NCBI GenBank assembly: GCA_014529385.2
Contig: CM043944.1
Span: 51,701,768 to 51,765,767, forward strand
DNA: 64,000 nucleotides
Direction of reading: 5' to 3'
Source: Adiantum capillus-veneris
Lineage: Eukaryota > Streptophyta > Polypodiopsida > Polypodiales > Pteridaceae
Each line of letters opens with the position of its first letter. Position 1 is the stretch's first letter. The position numbers and the translations under genes are program-made. The notes beneath the pieces were generated by a model. The model saw nothing but the letters and a program-made list of their open reading frames with translations, was not told the DNA's origin and did no database searches. Below, piece by piece: positions 54,063-64,000 of the stretch.

Positions 54063-55608
54063 CAGGCTACTAATGATGTCCATATGCTTGTTAACTACCT
54101 TGTTTCTAGGCTTCAACAAGCCATGGGCAATCCATCCCTCCAAAGTGAAGTGCAATGGCAGCTTCATGCTCATGGATTCGCCAAACTCCCCACCATGAAG
54201 AGAGAGTACCTAAGAAGCCTCCTTGTGAGACTTCCAAAAGAGGCCTCTCTCTGATTCGGGAAGAAGAAGAGGATCCGTACGAAGGGTTCAAAAATCTACT
54301 ACTTGATGACGCATATCCTTCCCAAAGGAGAACTCAAGAGCCTCCACCGAAAGAACGAGAAAGAAGTGAGTCTCCTGCCACCTGGACGGAGATGGCTCCA
54401 CAAAGACGGCGGACAAAACGCTCTCCATCACCTCCTAAACGGAGAAGACCATCGCACACTTCTCCACACCATAATTCAAAGAGGGATGGCAGAAAACAAG
54501 AGAAGAAAAAGGCGAGAAAGAGGTCACCCTCTTGTCCATCTTCTTCATCTTCTTCCTCTTCTGAAGAAAGTGATGGTGCAGACAAGGAAGACCAAGGCAA
54601 GAAAAAGGCAAGAAAGAGGTCACCCGCTTCTCCATCTTCCTCAAATTCTTCCTCCTTTGAAGAAAGTGATGGTGCAACTTTCAAACCACCAAAAAGAAAA
54701 GGCCATTGGAAATCCTATGCCACATGTAAGAGGTCGTCCAAGCTCAAGAAGTCCAAAGAGGGATGAAAGAACATCTCTTCCTTACCTACGATGGCACCTT
54801 TGGTGCTACGGACAAAGTCTTGGCCGTCATCCAACAATTTGATGCGGTGTTTGGAGAGGAGGGCTTCACGGAGTCCTCTAAGCTACGCCATGTAGCTATG
54901 CATTTTCAAAAGTCTGCCAGGCAATGGTGGTCTAGCCTACGGGCAAACGATGAAGCTCCACGAACATGGAAAGCTTTAAGAGCTTCCATCATGAAGTAGT
55001 TTTTGGCTACTGATGCCAAAGACAAAGTACTCACCGAATGGTGAAGCTTGAAGCTCTCTCCTTACGAATCTATCCACAAATATGTAGACAAGTTTTGGGA
55101 CTTACATCTCAAAGCCATTGTCTTCAAAAAGATGGATTTTGGAGAGCAAAAACAACAATTTTGTGCGGGCTTAACTGAAGATATGGGGGAGTATGTCAAC
55201 TCCCAAAGGCCATGCACCATATCTGCGGTCATACACCATACCATGGTGGCTTCACAAATCAATTTCCAAACAGGGGCTAAGAGAAATCTTAAGCCCACAG
55301 AGAAGAAGGACCGTAACAATAGCCTAAGGGGAAGGACAATGTCCAAAAGTCTCCTAAAGGCAACGCCAACAACAACAAAGCTAAGGAGAAGGGAGTTTAT
55401 AAAGGCAAAAATAAACTCTCTCCTGAAGAGCTTGAGCGTTATCATAAAGATAACCGTTGTTTCAAGTGCGGGGAGCAAGGGCATGCTTATTGTGCTTGCC
55501 CCCACAAGAATACATGAAACGAGCCTCCTAGAGCTACCTTGGTTGAGATCCAAGAAGAGGAAGCTCACCACAAAGGATCTCCTCTATGCCATGCTTGGGG
55601 AAATGTAA
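54063..55608 (+). pseudogene. gag of element G (SR-like linker, capsid core, zinc knuckle)
   Basis: Continues from 50327. A basic/serine-rich region, 54155-54766, has two tandem copies of a 33-codon unit (KKKARKRSP, SSSSSSSSEESDGADKEDQG). Capsid core from 54763: TDKVLAVIQQFDAVFGEEGF and MHFQKSARQWWSSLRANDEA, then FGEQKQQFCAGLTEDMGEYV. Knuckle CFKCGEQGHAYCAC at about 55461-55500. Stops at 54999 and 55042 and a frameshift near 54240. The linker is unusual for gag. Confidence 0.8.
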
Positions 55609-56003
55609 GAGAACATGATGCTTCTATTCTCTTTGACCCTAGTTCTACTCACAATTTTATATCCACAGAGTTGGCCAGAAAGCTAGGTATCCAAGCCTAT
55701 GAGATGGGAGATTTCCTACCCACCGATGGTGCTTTCAAGGGGCAAGAAGCTTCAGTCACTCCCTTAATTGGGAAATTGAGGCTTCATGTCCAAAGCTATG
55801 TGGACAAAGAGGACTTGTTTATCTCTCCTCTCGAGCACAAAGGATGTAATCCTAGGGGCACCATGGTTTGATCACATGGCTTCCAATGTTAAATTCCTTG
55901 AAAGGAAAATCTACTTTAGGTTCAGGGAAAAAGATATGTACATAGATGCTAAGGAGTTGGGTAACACCATACCCATTGTACATACGCAAGCTTTTAATAA
56001 GTA
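55539..56003 (+). pseudogene. Protease of element G
   Basis: Reads NVREHDASILFDPSSTHNFI and ELARKLGIQAYEMGDFLPTD; active site DPS in place of DSG. One frameshift near 55830, then APWFDHMASNVKFLERKIYF. Gypsy-type. Confidence 0.78.
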
Positions 56004-56199
56004 ATAAAGAGCTCTATTTTCGTGTACATGATTTTTGTTAAAGATTCTCAAAATGAACCTAATGCTTAGCAAAAGAAAATATAAATAATCACAAGGAATT
56101 AGAGTTATCCAATTTTCTCAAGGGATTTCAAGATGTTTTATTGAACGACATCCCTTGTGAACTACCTCCTAAACGAGGCAATGATGACCATGCAATTGA

Positions 56200-57440
56200 A
56201 CTTCTCCCATGAAGTTCACCGCCTAATAAACCTCCTTATATAGTTTCTCAAGCTCAACAAGAGGAGATTATGCGGCAAGTGCATGAGTTAGTTGAGAAGG
56301 TATGGTTAGGCCTAGTTCATCTCCACTTTGTTCACCCGTGTTATTAGTGCAAAAGAAAGACGGCACATATCGTATGTGTGTCGACTATAGAGCACTAAAT
56401 AGGATCACTATCAAGAATAGGTTTCCCATTCCACGGGTAGAAGACCTATTTGATAAGCTACAAGGGTCGACCTACTTCAGTAGGATTGACCTAAAAAGTG
56501 GCTACCATCAAATAAGGATAGTTGATCAAGACATTGTAAAGACCGCATTTTGCACTAAGTTTGGTCTTTACAAATACATTGTCCTGCCTTTTGGCTTGAC
56601 CAATGCACCAGCCACATTCAACCGCTTGATAAAGAAGCTATTCAGGCCTCACTGAACCTTTACTGGAGTGTTCTTTGATGATATCATCATCTACTCTAAT
56701 TCACTAAACGAACACAAGCAAAACCTCTAGGTAATATTTCAAGTCTTACGAGAGAATAAAGTTTATATTAACGAAAGAAAAGTGATTTTTTCTTACAAGA
56801 GATTTAGTATTTAGGTCACATTATCTCTCAAGATGGCATCCAAATGGATCCATCAAATCTAGAGGTAATAAAAGGATGGCATAATCCAAGGAATCTTCAT
56901 GAACTAAGAAACTTTTTATAGGTATGAGTGCATGCTATAGACGCTTCATAGAAAAGTTCTCACAAATTGCGGGACCATTACATGACCTAACAAAGAAAAA
57001 CGTTAGGTATACATGGTCTGCAAAGGAGAACAATGCTTTTAAAAAGCTTAAAGTAAAGCTTATCTCTCAACCTGTGCTTACATTGCCGGATCTCTCAAAG
57101 CCATTTGAGGTCTATTGTGACGCTTGTGGTGATGGCCTTGGAGCTGTTTTGCTCCAAGAAGGGCATGCCATAGCCTATGAAAGTCAAAGGCTCGACCCTG
57201 TTGAGCAAGCTCTAGGCATATATGAAAAAGGAACTCCTTGTAGTTCTACATGTCTTAGACTGATGGAAGCACTATTTATTGGGGACTCCTTTCATTCTAC
57301 GGACATATCACCAAAGCCTTAAGTACTTCATGATGCAGATCAAGCTCTCCGACAAACAAATGAGGTGGGAAAATTTCCTTTCACAATTTCATTTTCATAT
57401 TGCTCACATCGCTGGCAAGCATATCATGTAGCCAGATCTA
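56200..57440 (+). pseudogene. RT and RNase H of element G
   Basis: RT from about 56200: [78 protein letters not shown]; catalytic box FFDDIIIYS at about 56671-56698. RNase H: FEVYCDACGDGLGAVLLQEG (57107-57166) and SQRLDPVEQALGIYEKG. In-frame stops at 56654, about 56730 and about 56813 and several frameshifts. Confidence 0.85.
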
Positions 57441-58150
57441 TCTTCTATGATAGATGAGTACGCTTTTGATCTCGATTTTAGAGATGTCATTTCAGCCCTT
57501 GCACTAGGGAAGAAAGAGGAACCATTTACTTTACAAGATGGTTATCTTCTCTATGGTAATAGACTACGCGTTACTAACTCACTACGTGAGAAAGTAATGT
57601 ATGAATCTCATGCTCCTCCTTATGTGGGGCATAGGGGGATTCGGTCTACCCTAAAAGGGATATATTTCTATTGGCCTGCCATGACAACAAATATACAAGA
57701 GAATGTTTCTAAATGTGTGGTATGCCAAAGGACGAAGTTTGATAGAGGGAAGCAACCTGGATTGCTTCAACCTTTGCCAATCCCTAGTTCGCCATGGGAG
57801 AGCATATCCATGGATTTTATCTTTGGATTGCCCAAGTCTATCCATGGGAATACGGGAATATGGAGATAGTAGATAGGTTCAACAAACAAGCTCAGTTTAT
57901 ACCTGTCAAAAAGACTACCAAAGCCCATCAAATGGCAACCCTCTTCATATCACAAATCTTCAAGTACCATGGCTTGCCGATGTCCATAGTGTCGGATAGA
58001 GATCCTAGAATAACCAGTAATTCTTGGAAGGGTCTCTTTGAGAATATAGAGACAAGGCTAAACTTCTTTTCGGCCTATCACCCGCAAACAGATGGCCAAA
58101 GTGAAATAGCTTACCTAACGATTCTTGATTTACTAAAAGCCTAAGTAACA
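57441..58150 (+). pseudogene. Integrase of element G
   Basis: Zinc region GHRGIRSTLKGIYFYWPAM and NVSKCVVCQRTKFDRGKQPG; core with SISMDFIFGLPKS (first D), MSIVSDRDPRITSNSWKGLF (second D), FFSAYHPQTDGQSEI (E). One frameshift at about 57860. The catalytic triad is present across the two frames. Confidence 0.84.
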
Positions 58151-58890
58151 AAAGTAGATCAAAGGTCCCAATGAGAGAAGTACTTACCCTTGGTGGAGTA
58201 TGCCTACAATAATATTGTACATACCTCCACGGGAAAAGCACCTTTCGAGGTAATTGAGGGAAGATAAAAAAGTCCCCTGCTACTTAAGGTACACGGGAAG
58301 ATCTTTGCTCCAGATGAGTATAGCCGAGACCTACAAGAATCTTTCCAAAAGATTAAGGATGCTATCTCTATCTCATAGCAAAGGCAAAAGGTTGCTGCTA
58401 ATAAGCACAAAAGAGCCCAAGCGTTTAAAGAAAATGATTGGGTCTTGTTTAAATTTTCCAAGGCTCAATTAAGGCACACAATGGGCAAGAATCCTACGGG
58501 ACACCAAAAGTACTATGCTAAGTTAGCAAAAAGGTACTATGGTCCCTTCCAGATTCTTAGACCAATCAATGACATGGCCTATCAACTCAAGTTGCCCAGT
58601 CATTGGCTCATACACAATGCTTTTCATGTGAGCCTACTAAAGCCTTACAAAGGAGAGCCACCTAAAGAACCAACTATTGAAGACCCACTGGAGATCGAGG
58701 ACCAAGAAGAGGTGTTGTAGCCCAAGTCCATTCTCCCACATGAAGACAAGGTATTGAGAGGCGATATGATTTTCCGATGGTATCTTATTAAGTTTAAGAA
58801 CTATCCTTTTGAAGACGCTAGATGGATGCAAGGCATACAATTAAAGGATAACCTAAACCTTGTCAATGCTTACAATGCTTCCCTAGAGTA
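58151..58890 (+). pseudogene. Integrase C-terminal domain and chromodomain-like tail of element G
   Basis: GPY/F-type domain: [40 protein letters not shown]. After a stop at about 58720, VLRGDMIFRWYLIKFKNYPF and EDARWMQGIQ, a chromodomain-like fold that in chromoviruses guides insertion to chromatin. Confidence 0.78.
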
Positions 58891-58989
58891 AGCAAATATA
58901 CAAATATTTAAAAAGGAACAATTTTTTTTGTCTTATAAGACTCTCTTTTTCTTTATTGTGCACAAATGTTAAGTAGTATGCATGCTTAG

Positions 58990-60579
58990 TGTCATAATAA
59001 TCAATATCTAATTCTCCTAAATGATTTTCTCATATTAAACTGATCATTTAATGTGGGGAAGTGCCAAGGGAGAAAAAGCTAGAATATTGGTTAAGTTAGC
59101 AGACCGGCCACAGTAGGGATCCAAAGGAGGGAAAATAGGGATCCAAAGGGGGGGCCATCTACAAAAGAGCCATGTGAAACAACGGGCTAAAAAGACCCTA
59201 AGGTTCAGCCCATTAAGACTTCCAAAATGCTAAGGTTCCAAAATTCAAAGGTTGTGTCCAAAGGTCAACCTTAGGGAAAATTGGATGCTTAGTGTGTGCC
59301 CAAAAAGTCTTTCTACATCCCTACATGGGAGGGGGCGAGCCCCAAAGCTAGGGGATGAGAGAGAAAGCCACACACACACACACAGGCTCCCTTTACACAA
59401 AGGGAATGAGGGACACATGTCAGCTCCCTAGGCCAGATGCCCACAAGGTATGCCCAATTCCTATTGGAAGACCCTTGAAGTGGACCAATGAGAATTAGGC
59501 TAGAGTAAATCTAGTTTAATTAATTTAAAAACATTTAATAAAAGAAACCAATAAGAATTAAGTGTCCTAGAAGACTATTGGGCAGTCTCCCAAGGGGTCC
59601 AATGAGCATTCAGGAGCCCCATGGCTTGCCTGATTCCTATTGGCCAGGAGGCAAAGGGGTCCAATGAGAGTTTAGTTTAATTATTTAATTATCTAAAGCT
59701 CTCACAAAAGGGGAAAGGGGGACACATGTCAGAAGGCTATCACTTATGCTGCTTAATCCCTATTGGCTTGACCTGGGGAGGTCCAATGAGGCAAAAGCCA
59801 GACTAACTTAGCAGCTAGGGCTCGCCCAAGAGAGAGAGGGGGCTGATTTTTGCTTGGCATGGACACACACACTCTCACACTTGACCATGTGTGAAGGGAA
59901 AATACTCTATCTCCTCCCAAGCTTTAATGGAGAGCTCATCACCTACTCCAAGCTTGTGAGATAGAAGCCTACATCAACACTCTCTTGGCATGTGGATGCA
60001 AATCCAACCAAGAGCCAAGCTTCAATGCATGCTCATCTTCTCTACCAAGCTAATTACTAAGCTAAGCTATGCTAATATGAGTGATTATGTGAGGAGATGT
60101 ACTTCTTTCTCGTAAGATACTTCTTTTTCCTCTCAATCTACTCTCATACCCTGCTAGCTCTCACCATCTTCGAAGGTGTGTGAGGTCTTGGGTCTGAGAA
60201 CGGGGATAATTCAAGTTGTGTTTGATTAAGTGTTTTGCTTGGTGTATGAAGCTTCCATCTTCATTGCACTAGCTCGTCTTGAAGGAACACAAAGAATTGT
60301 ATTGTACAATGTCTCTCTTGATGGGAGAAACCATAATACAAAGCCTTTTGGAGGGGGGACCGGCTCCATGCAAATCCGGTCCTCAACTGTTGTCAATAGC
60401 TTAATTGCTCTCTCTTTTGAAAGTATTGTCGATGCTATCTAACTAGGTGTTATGCTTTTTGTTGCTCTCTCCACCCAAGCACTCTTGTAATTCTCATTAG
60501 GAATCAACTCTAATGAAATGCTCACTATGTTCATGCTAATTTCCGCTACACATAAGATTTTAGGCCATTAAATGTTACA
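58990..60579 (+). mobile_element. Solo LTR related to element G, with 5-bp target-site duplication
   Basis: TGTCATAATAATC...AAATGTTACA, 1590 bp, flanked by CTTAG at 58985-58989 and 60580-60584. It interrupts the 3' UTR of G. It differs from both G LTRs in several blocks, so it comes from a sister lineage. A solo LTR arises when the two LTRs of an inserted element recombine. Confidence 0.85.
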
Positions 60580-60584
60580 CTTAG

Positions 60585-60842
60585 AATCAAGTTTGCGGAG
60601 ACGACGTCTTCCAAACACCAAGTAGAGCTTGTCACTCTACTATGGAAGATTGATAGGACTAATGCGTAGACATGCTTGCAGCAGCTTAGGCTCTCAAGTG
60701 CCAAATGGATTAGTCATCCATTCTGGAATGATGTCGTAGGGTAACATAGGGATCCTCTACCCGCTAGAAAAAGGACTAATAAATAGGCTTTATCTTCTCT
60801 ACCCCATAGTCGAGGATGACTATGATTTCAAGAGAGAGGGAA
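60585..60842 (+). other. 3' UTR and polypurine tract of element G
   Basis: Begins where 58989 left off (CTTAG|AATCAAG) and ends tttcaagagagagggaa, the polypurine tract before the 3' LTR. Contains gcggagacgacgtcttccaa and gtcgaggatgactatgat, the usual wording of this stretch in such elements. Confidence 0.8.
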
Positions 60843-62138
60843 TGTCATAATAACTAATATCTAATTCTCCTAAATGATTTTCTCATTCTAAATTGATCAT
60901 TTGATATAGGGAAGTACCAGGGGAGAAAAAGCTTGAATATTGGTTAAGCTGGCAGACAGGCCATAGTAGGGATCCAAAGGAGGGAAAATAGGGATCCAAA
61001 GGGGGGCCATCTGCAAAAGAGCAATGTGCATCAATGGGATTCAAATACCCTAAGGTTCAGCCCATTAAGACATCCAAAATGCTAAGATTCCAAAATTCAA
61101 TAAAAAGTCCAATGGTCAAACCTTAGGGAAATTGGATGCCTTTGGAAGGCGTAAAAGTCTTTGCAAATCCCTAGATGGGAGGGGGTGAGCCCTTTTAGTA
61201 GGGGATGAGAGAGAAACACACACACACACACACACTCAGGCTCCCTTCACACAAAGATAATAGGGGACACATGTTAGTGCCCTAGCCCAGTTGCCCCCCA
61301 AGGTGCATTCAAATCCTATTGGATGGCCATAGAGGTGGACCAATGAGAATTAGGTTAGAGTACAATTAGTTTAATTCATTTCAAAACACTTGATAAAAGA
61401 ACCAATAGGAATTAAGATAGCTAGAAGACTATTGGACAGTCTCCCAAGGGGTCCAATGACCATTCAACAGCCCAATGGCTTGCCTGATTCCTATTGGCCA
61501 GAAGACAAAGGGGTCCAATGAGACTTTAATTGCATTAATTAAAAACCTAAAGCTCTCACAAAAGGGGAAAGGGGGACACATGTCAAAAGCCTATCACTTA
61601 TGCTTCTCAATTATCATTGGCTAAGCTTTGCAGGGTCCAATGAGGTGCCAGCATGAGTAAAATGCAAGAGGGGCCGACCAAGCGAGAGAGGGGGCTGATT
61701 TTGGCAAGGCATTATCACACACACACACACACACACAATCTCATGTGTGAATCAAAGAAGACTCTCTCTCCTTCTCAAGACTTAATGGAAAGCTCATCAT
61801 CTACTCCAAGCTTGTGAGAAGGGAGGCCTACACCAACAACTCTTGGCTTTGTGATGCAAATCCAACTAAGAGCTAAGCTGCTTATCTCCTACCATGCTAA
61901 TTAATAAGCTATGCTAAGCTATTATGAGTGATTATGTGAGGAGATATACTTCTTCTCGTAAGGATACTCCTTCTTCCTCTCAACCTACTCTCATACCCCG
62001 CTAGCTCTCACCATCTTCGAAGGTGTGTGAGGTCTTGGGTCTGAGACCGTGAGGGAATTGATGTTGTGTTTTATAAGTGTGTGCATGGTGCTTGAAGCTT
62101 CCATCTTCATTGCACCACCAAGTTATTGAAGAAACACG
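60843..62138 (+). repeat. 3' LTR of element G, truncated
   Basis: Parallels 48279-49560 with about 95% identity by eye and breaks off at ...ttgaagaaacac; the last about 270 bp are missing. It abuts an old minus-strand gypsy gag piece. Confidence 0.87.
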
Positions 62139-62555
62139 CCAAAGTTATTGGCTAACATCTCCTCCAAAATCTTTTCATACCACCTTTGTGACAATTCACT
62201 GAAAGAGGTAACCCTGTTTGGATTGAACGTATCTTCATGTCCTTCCAAAAAATAATTTCTTCTCACAAGTATCACGATAGACTTTGTAGTCTTTTTGCTC
62301 ATGATCATCATCATCACACCAACTAGTCTTGCTTGGTGGGCCCTTGCCGTACATAATCTGACATATTTTGGAGCACAACTGGTTACTTGGGTAGTTGGTT
62401 GTGATTGTTGTTACCTTGGGTTTTGTTTTGGTGACATAAGAAAATGAGTAGAATCTACTGATAGTAGGCACCAATGAAAGTTCAACTTGGGACTTGATGA
62501 GCATTGGAAATAAGCAAGTTGGTTCCCATAGTACTCCATATAGGACAAAGAGCAA
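62139..62555 (-). pseudogene. Gag-like fragment of an old gypsy element, minus strand
   Basis: Two overlapping minus frames: 62555-62235 ending ICQIMYGKGPPSKTSWCDDD then YRDTCEKKLFFGR, and 62317-62123 with FNPNRVTSFSELSQRWYEKI. The C...C...H/D...C spacing hints at a zinc-knuckle region. Same orientation as the RNase H/integrase piece at 46407-48278; probably the 5' half of that element, separated from it by the insertion of G. Confidence 0.45.
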
Positions 62556-63545
62556 CTAAAGGGGGTAATTGAATTGAGCAAAAGGGTTGCAACTTAACCT
62601 ACTTTGGTAGTTATTTGCAGATTGCACCATTCAACCTAGTAATATCGACCATTTAGTCTCTAGATCGTGGAACCATCTTTGAAACACCCATCTTATTCTG
62701 AATCAAGCATAGTCAATTAACAGACTATAAAAAACTAACTACACTACCGACCTGATAATTGTGTATGAATGTCATCCAATTGTGCAAGCTGTGGACAATG
62801 TTTGAGTCAAGCTACAAAAAAGCAATGTGAATAGTTAAACATATCGTCTTGCAATGAAATGTCACGTACTAAAACTGCAAATTATACAGTGCACGTCATG
62901 CAGAGGTGCCATACAAAAGTATGGTGGAGAGCTGGCATTGTGGTCTCTCCAAATATTATAAGAAACGAAAATCGTGCCCTGCCCCGTAGCGTTTATGTGT
63001 TGCGCCAAGCAAACGCATAGTCATGGGGTGCTGGATACAGATAATGAACCTTGTAATGTTGTCGAGTTGAAGTCGTGCTTGTGCTATTGAAATGTCCACT
63101 GTTGTGAATATATGTCCTCCCTGTCAGACACAAAACATACGTTAAGACAAATAGAAAAGATGCAAGATATAGATTAAACTTAAAGAGAAGTAGAGCTAAC
63201 GTTATGTTCTACATCATAGACGTATTGGACTCCTATGTAGTGCGAGAAGTGTCCTCGTTTTGCATCCTAAAACCAATGAGCTAGAGCTTCATGGCCCAGT
63301 CCTTGTTGGGCATATCCCACAATCAATGCATTTCAAGAGACGACTTTTCAAACATACATGTCAACCAAGGCAATGCCGTATGCCTTCAAGGGGATTTGAC
63401 ATACGGCCAAAGCAATGCGAAGATTAACGAGGCCTTTCCCTCGAGCCCCCAACTAGAAATCTCCTTGTGTTTAATTTTTCCATGTATGTGTGTTAGGGTG
63501 GTAGAAGGTGACCTCCTTGTACTGTGGGGCTAACAATGTGCTTGA
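62556..63545. other. No identified gene; possible worn coding sequence at 63.27-63.53 kb
   Basis: 62.56-63.2 kb is AT-rich with no signal. On the plus strand at about 63271-63380 a protein-like string occurs (ELHGPVLVGHIPQSMHFKRR) but soon meets stops and frameshifts. Not identified. Confidence 0.3.
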
Positions 63546-63812
63546 TTGGCTTTTGGCTGGAGAACAAATATAGCCTTCAAGAGAACGACAACGTTTTCTT
63601 CAGCGAGGTCTCCTATGGCAAATTTGCAGTGTGATGGAGCAAGGGGCCATCATCATGTATGCCTCCACACTGGTCCCTTGTCTTACAAAGTGGTGGGCTT
63701 CTCATCCATAGACGAGAACAACATGACAGTTGCCTCTGTCCACTACCCTTCTCGCTGCAGGGGCATCACCTTGACATACAACAGTGAAGGGGGAGTTGCG
63801 ATCTTTCAATAG
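63546..63812 (+). pseudogene. Unidentified plus-strand frame, possibly a decayed gene
   Basis: 88 codons. The second half, YKVVGFSSIDENNMTVASVH and CRGITLTYNSEGGVAIF, looks protein-like. The upstream part appears in another frame (FWLENKYSLQENDNVFFSEV, about 63553-63612), suggesting one frameshift. No family recognised. Confidence 0.3.
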
Positions 63813-63814
63813 AA

Positions 63815-63953
63815 GCGCAACAACAAAATGCTTGAATACTACAACTCCTTCAAAATTTCTATAGGATCCAATGACAACAGCATTGACATTTTCTTCAGGC
63901 TTGATTAGGATAGGAATTTCTACCGTCTGCATTGTCAATGGTCTCTTAGCATC
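63815..63953 (-). CDS. Candidate coding exon on the minus strand, unidentified
   Basis: Preceded by a strong acceptor (acacatttttttgcag, about 63969-63954) and open for over 40 codons: DAKRPLTMQTVEIPILIKPE then ENVNAVVIGSYRNFEG. Base and amino-acid use look coding, but I recognise no family. A possible donor is GTATTC near 63844, but the frame stays open to 63702, so the right end is uncertain. It could belong to a gene entering from the right edge. Confidence 0.35.
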
Positions 63954-64000
63954 ACTGCAAAAAAATGTGTTGAATGAGCCTGCGAAGGCAATGAGTTTTG

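Larger units (their letters stand above)
48279..62138 (+). mobile_element. Ty3/gypsy element G (chromodomain-type) with two later insertions
   Basis: 5' LTR 48279-49842, gag start, copia insertion 50328-54057, rest of gag, protease, RT, RNase H, integrase, chromodomain-like tail, solo-LTR insertion 58990-60579, 3' UTR and polypurine tract to 60842, truncated 3' LTR 60843-62138. The outer LTRs resemble each other (shared tccaatggtcaaacc, gcctttggaaggc, cccttttagtagggg) more than either resembles the solo LTR, which supports this reading. The right end was lost, so no target-site duplication is available. Confidence 0.87.

Noticed and set aside
43900-58890. Endogenous pararetrovirus origin for the RT-bearing sequences
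   Set aside because: LTRs, primer sites, integrase and polypurine tracts are present and no movement-protein or coat-protein motif was seen.
48279-62138. Two gypsy elements in tandem sharing the middle LTR (58990-60579)
   Set aside because: The CTTAG duplication around the middle LTR and the closer likeness of the two outer LTRs show it is a later insertion; the 258 bp after it are G's own 3' UTR.
62139-62400. A zinc-finger host protein on the minus strand
   Set aside because: The cysteine spacing is irregular and two frames are needed; orientation and position fit a gag remnant of the old gypsy element better.

Overview
The window looks like nuclear DNA of a land plant with a very large, retrotransposon-rich genome. 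A fern or a gymnosperm would fit; the sequence does not settle which. Evidence: plant-type L1 LINEs (DUF4283/zinc-knuckle ORF1), many Ty3/gypsy elements and one Ty1/copia element with initiator-Met-tRNA primer sites, and one recognisable host gene whose product begins like a chloroplast transit peptide. No bacterial-style genes, operons, CRISPR arrays, rRNA or tRNA genes were seen.

The only host gene I can name is on the minus strand. It starts at 41475 and runs out of the left edge. Four exons were found by translating between the repeats: exon 1 (41475-41068), exon 2 (19239-19132), exon 3 (539-436) and exon 4 (177-80). All have GT/AG junctions and compatible phases. The joined product matches the plastid protein family of Arabidopsis At5g03900 ('iron-sulfur cluster biosynthesis family', function not established). 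Introns 1 and 2 are about 21.8 and 18.6 kb, so nearly every repeat between 0.5 and 41 kb is intronic.

Intron 2 (540-19131) holds a gypsy gag fragment split by a 6.9 kb L1 LINE with a 15-bp target-site duplication (TSD); a gypsy element with LTR, gag and broken pol (10.5-13.6 kb); a minus-strand gypsy derivative without RT (13.6-15.8 kb); and an LTR split by a short LINE copy with a 14-bp TSD. Intron 1 (19240-41067) holds element B (20.0-24.15 kb), a gypsy derivative that lost RT and RNase H and carries a His/Asp-rich array; a second short LINE copy; element X (27.2-35.7 kb) with another gypsy element (C1) inside it and a deletion that joins the two; and further LTR and microsatellite debris.

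Upstream of the gene are a 102-bp tandem duplication (41.7-41.9 kb), worn gypsy pol remains (43.9-45.4 kb), and a nested cluster from 46.4 to 62.6 kb. In that cluster an old minus-strand gypsy element was split by plus-strand gypsy element G (48.28-62.14 kb). G's gag was later hit by a minus-strand copia element lacking integrase and most RT (TSD ATGAG), and its 3' untranslated region by a related solo LTR (TSD CTTAG). The last 1.5 kb holds unassigned possible coding pieces.

No LTR element here encodes a complete pol in one reading frame. Elements B and D (gag/protease or tail only) share LTR start, polypurine tract and C-terminal tail with X, which suggests they were moved by X-type enzymes.
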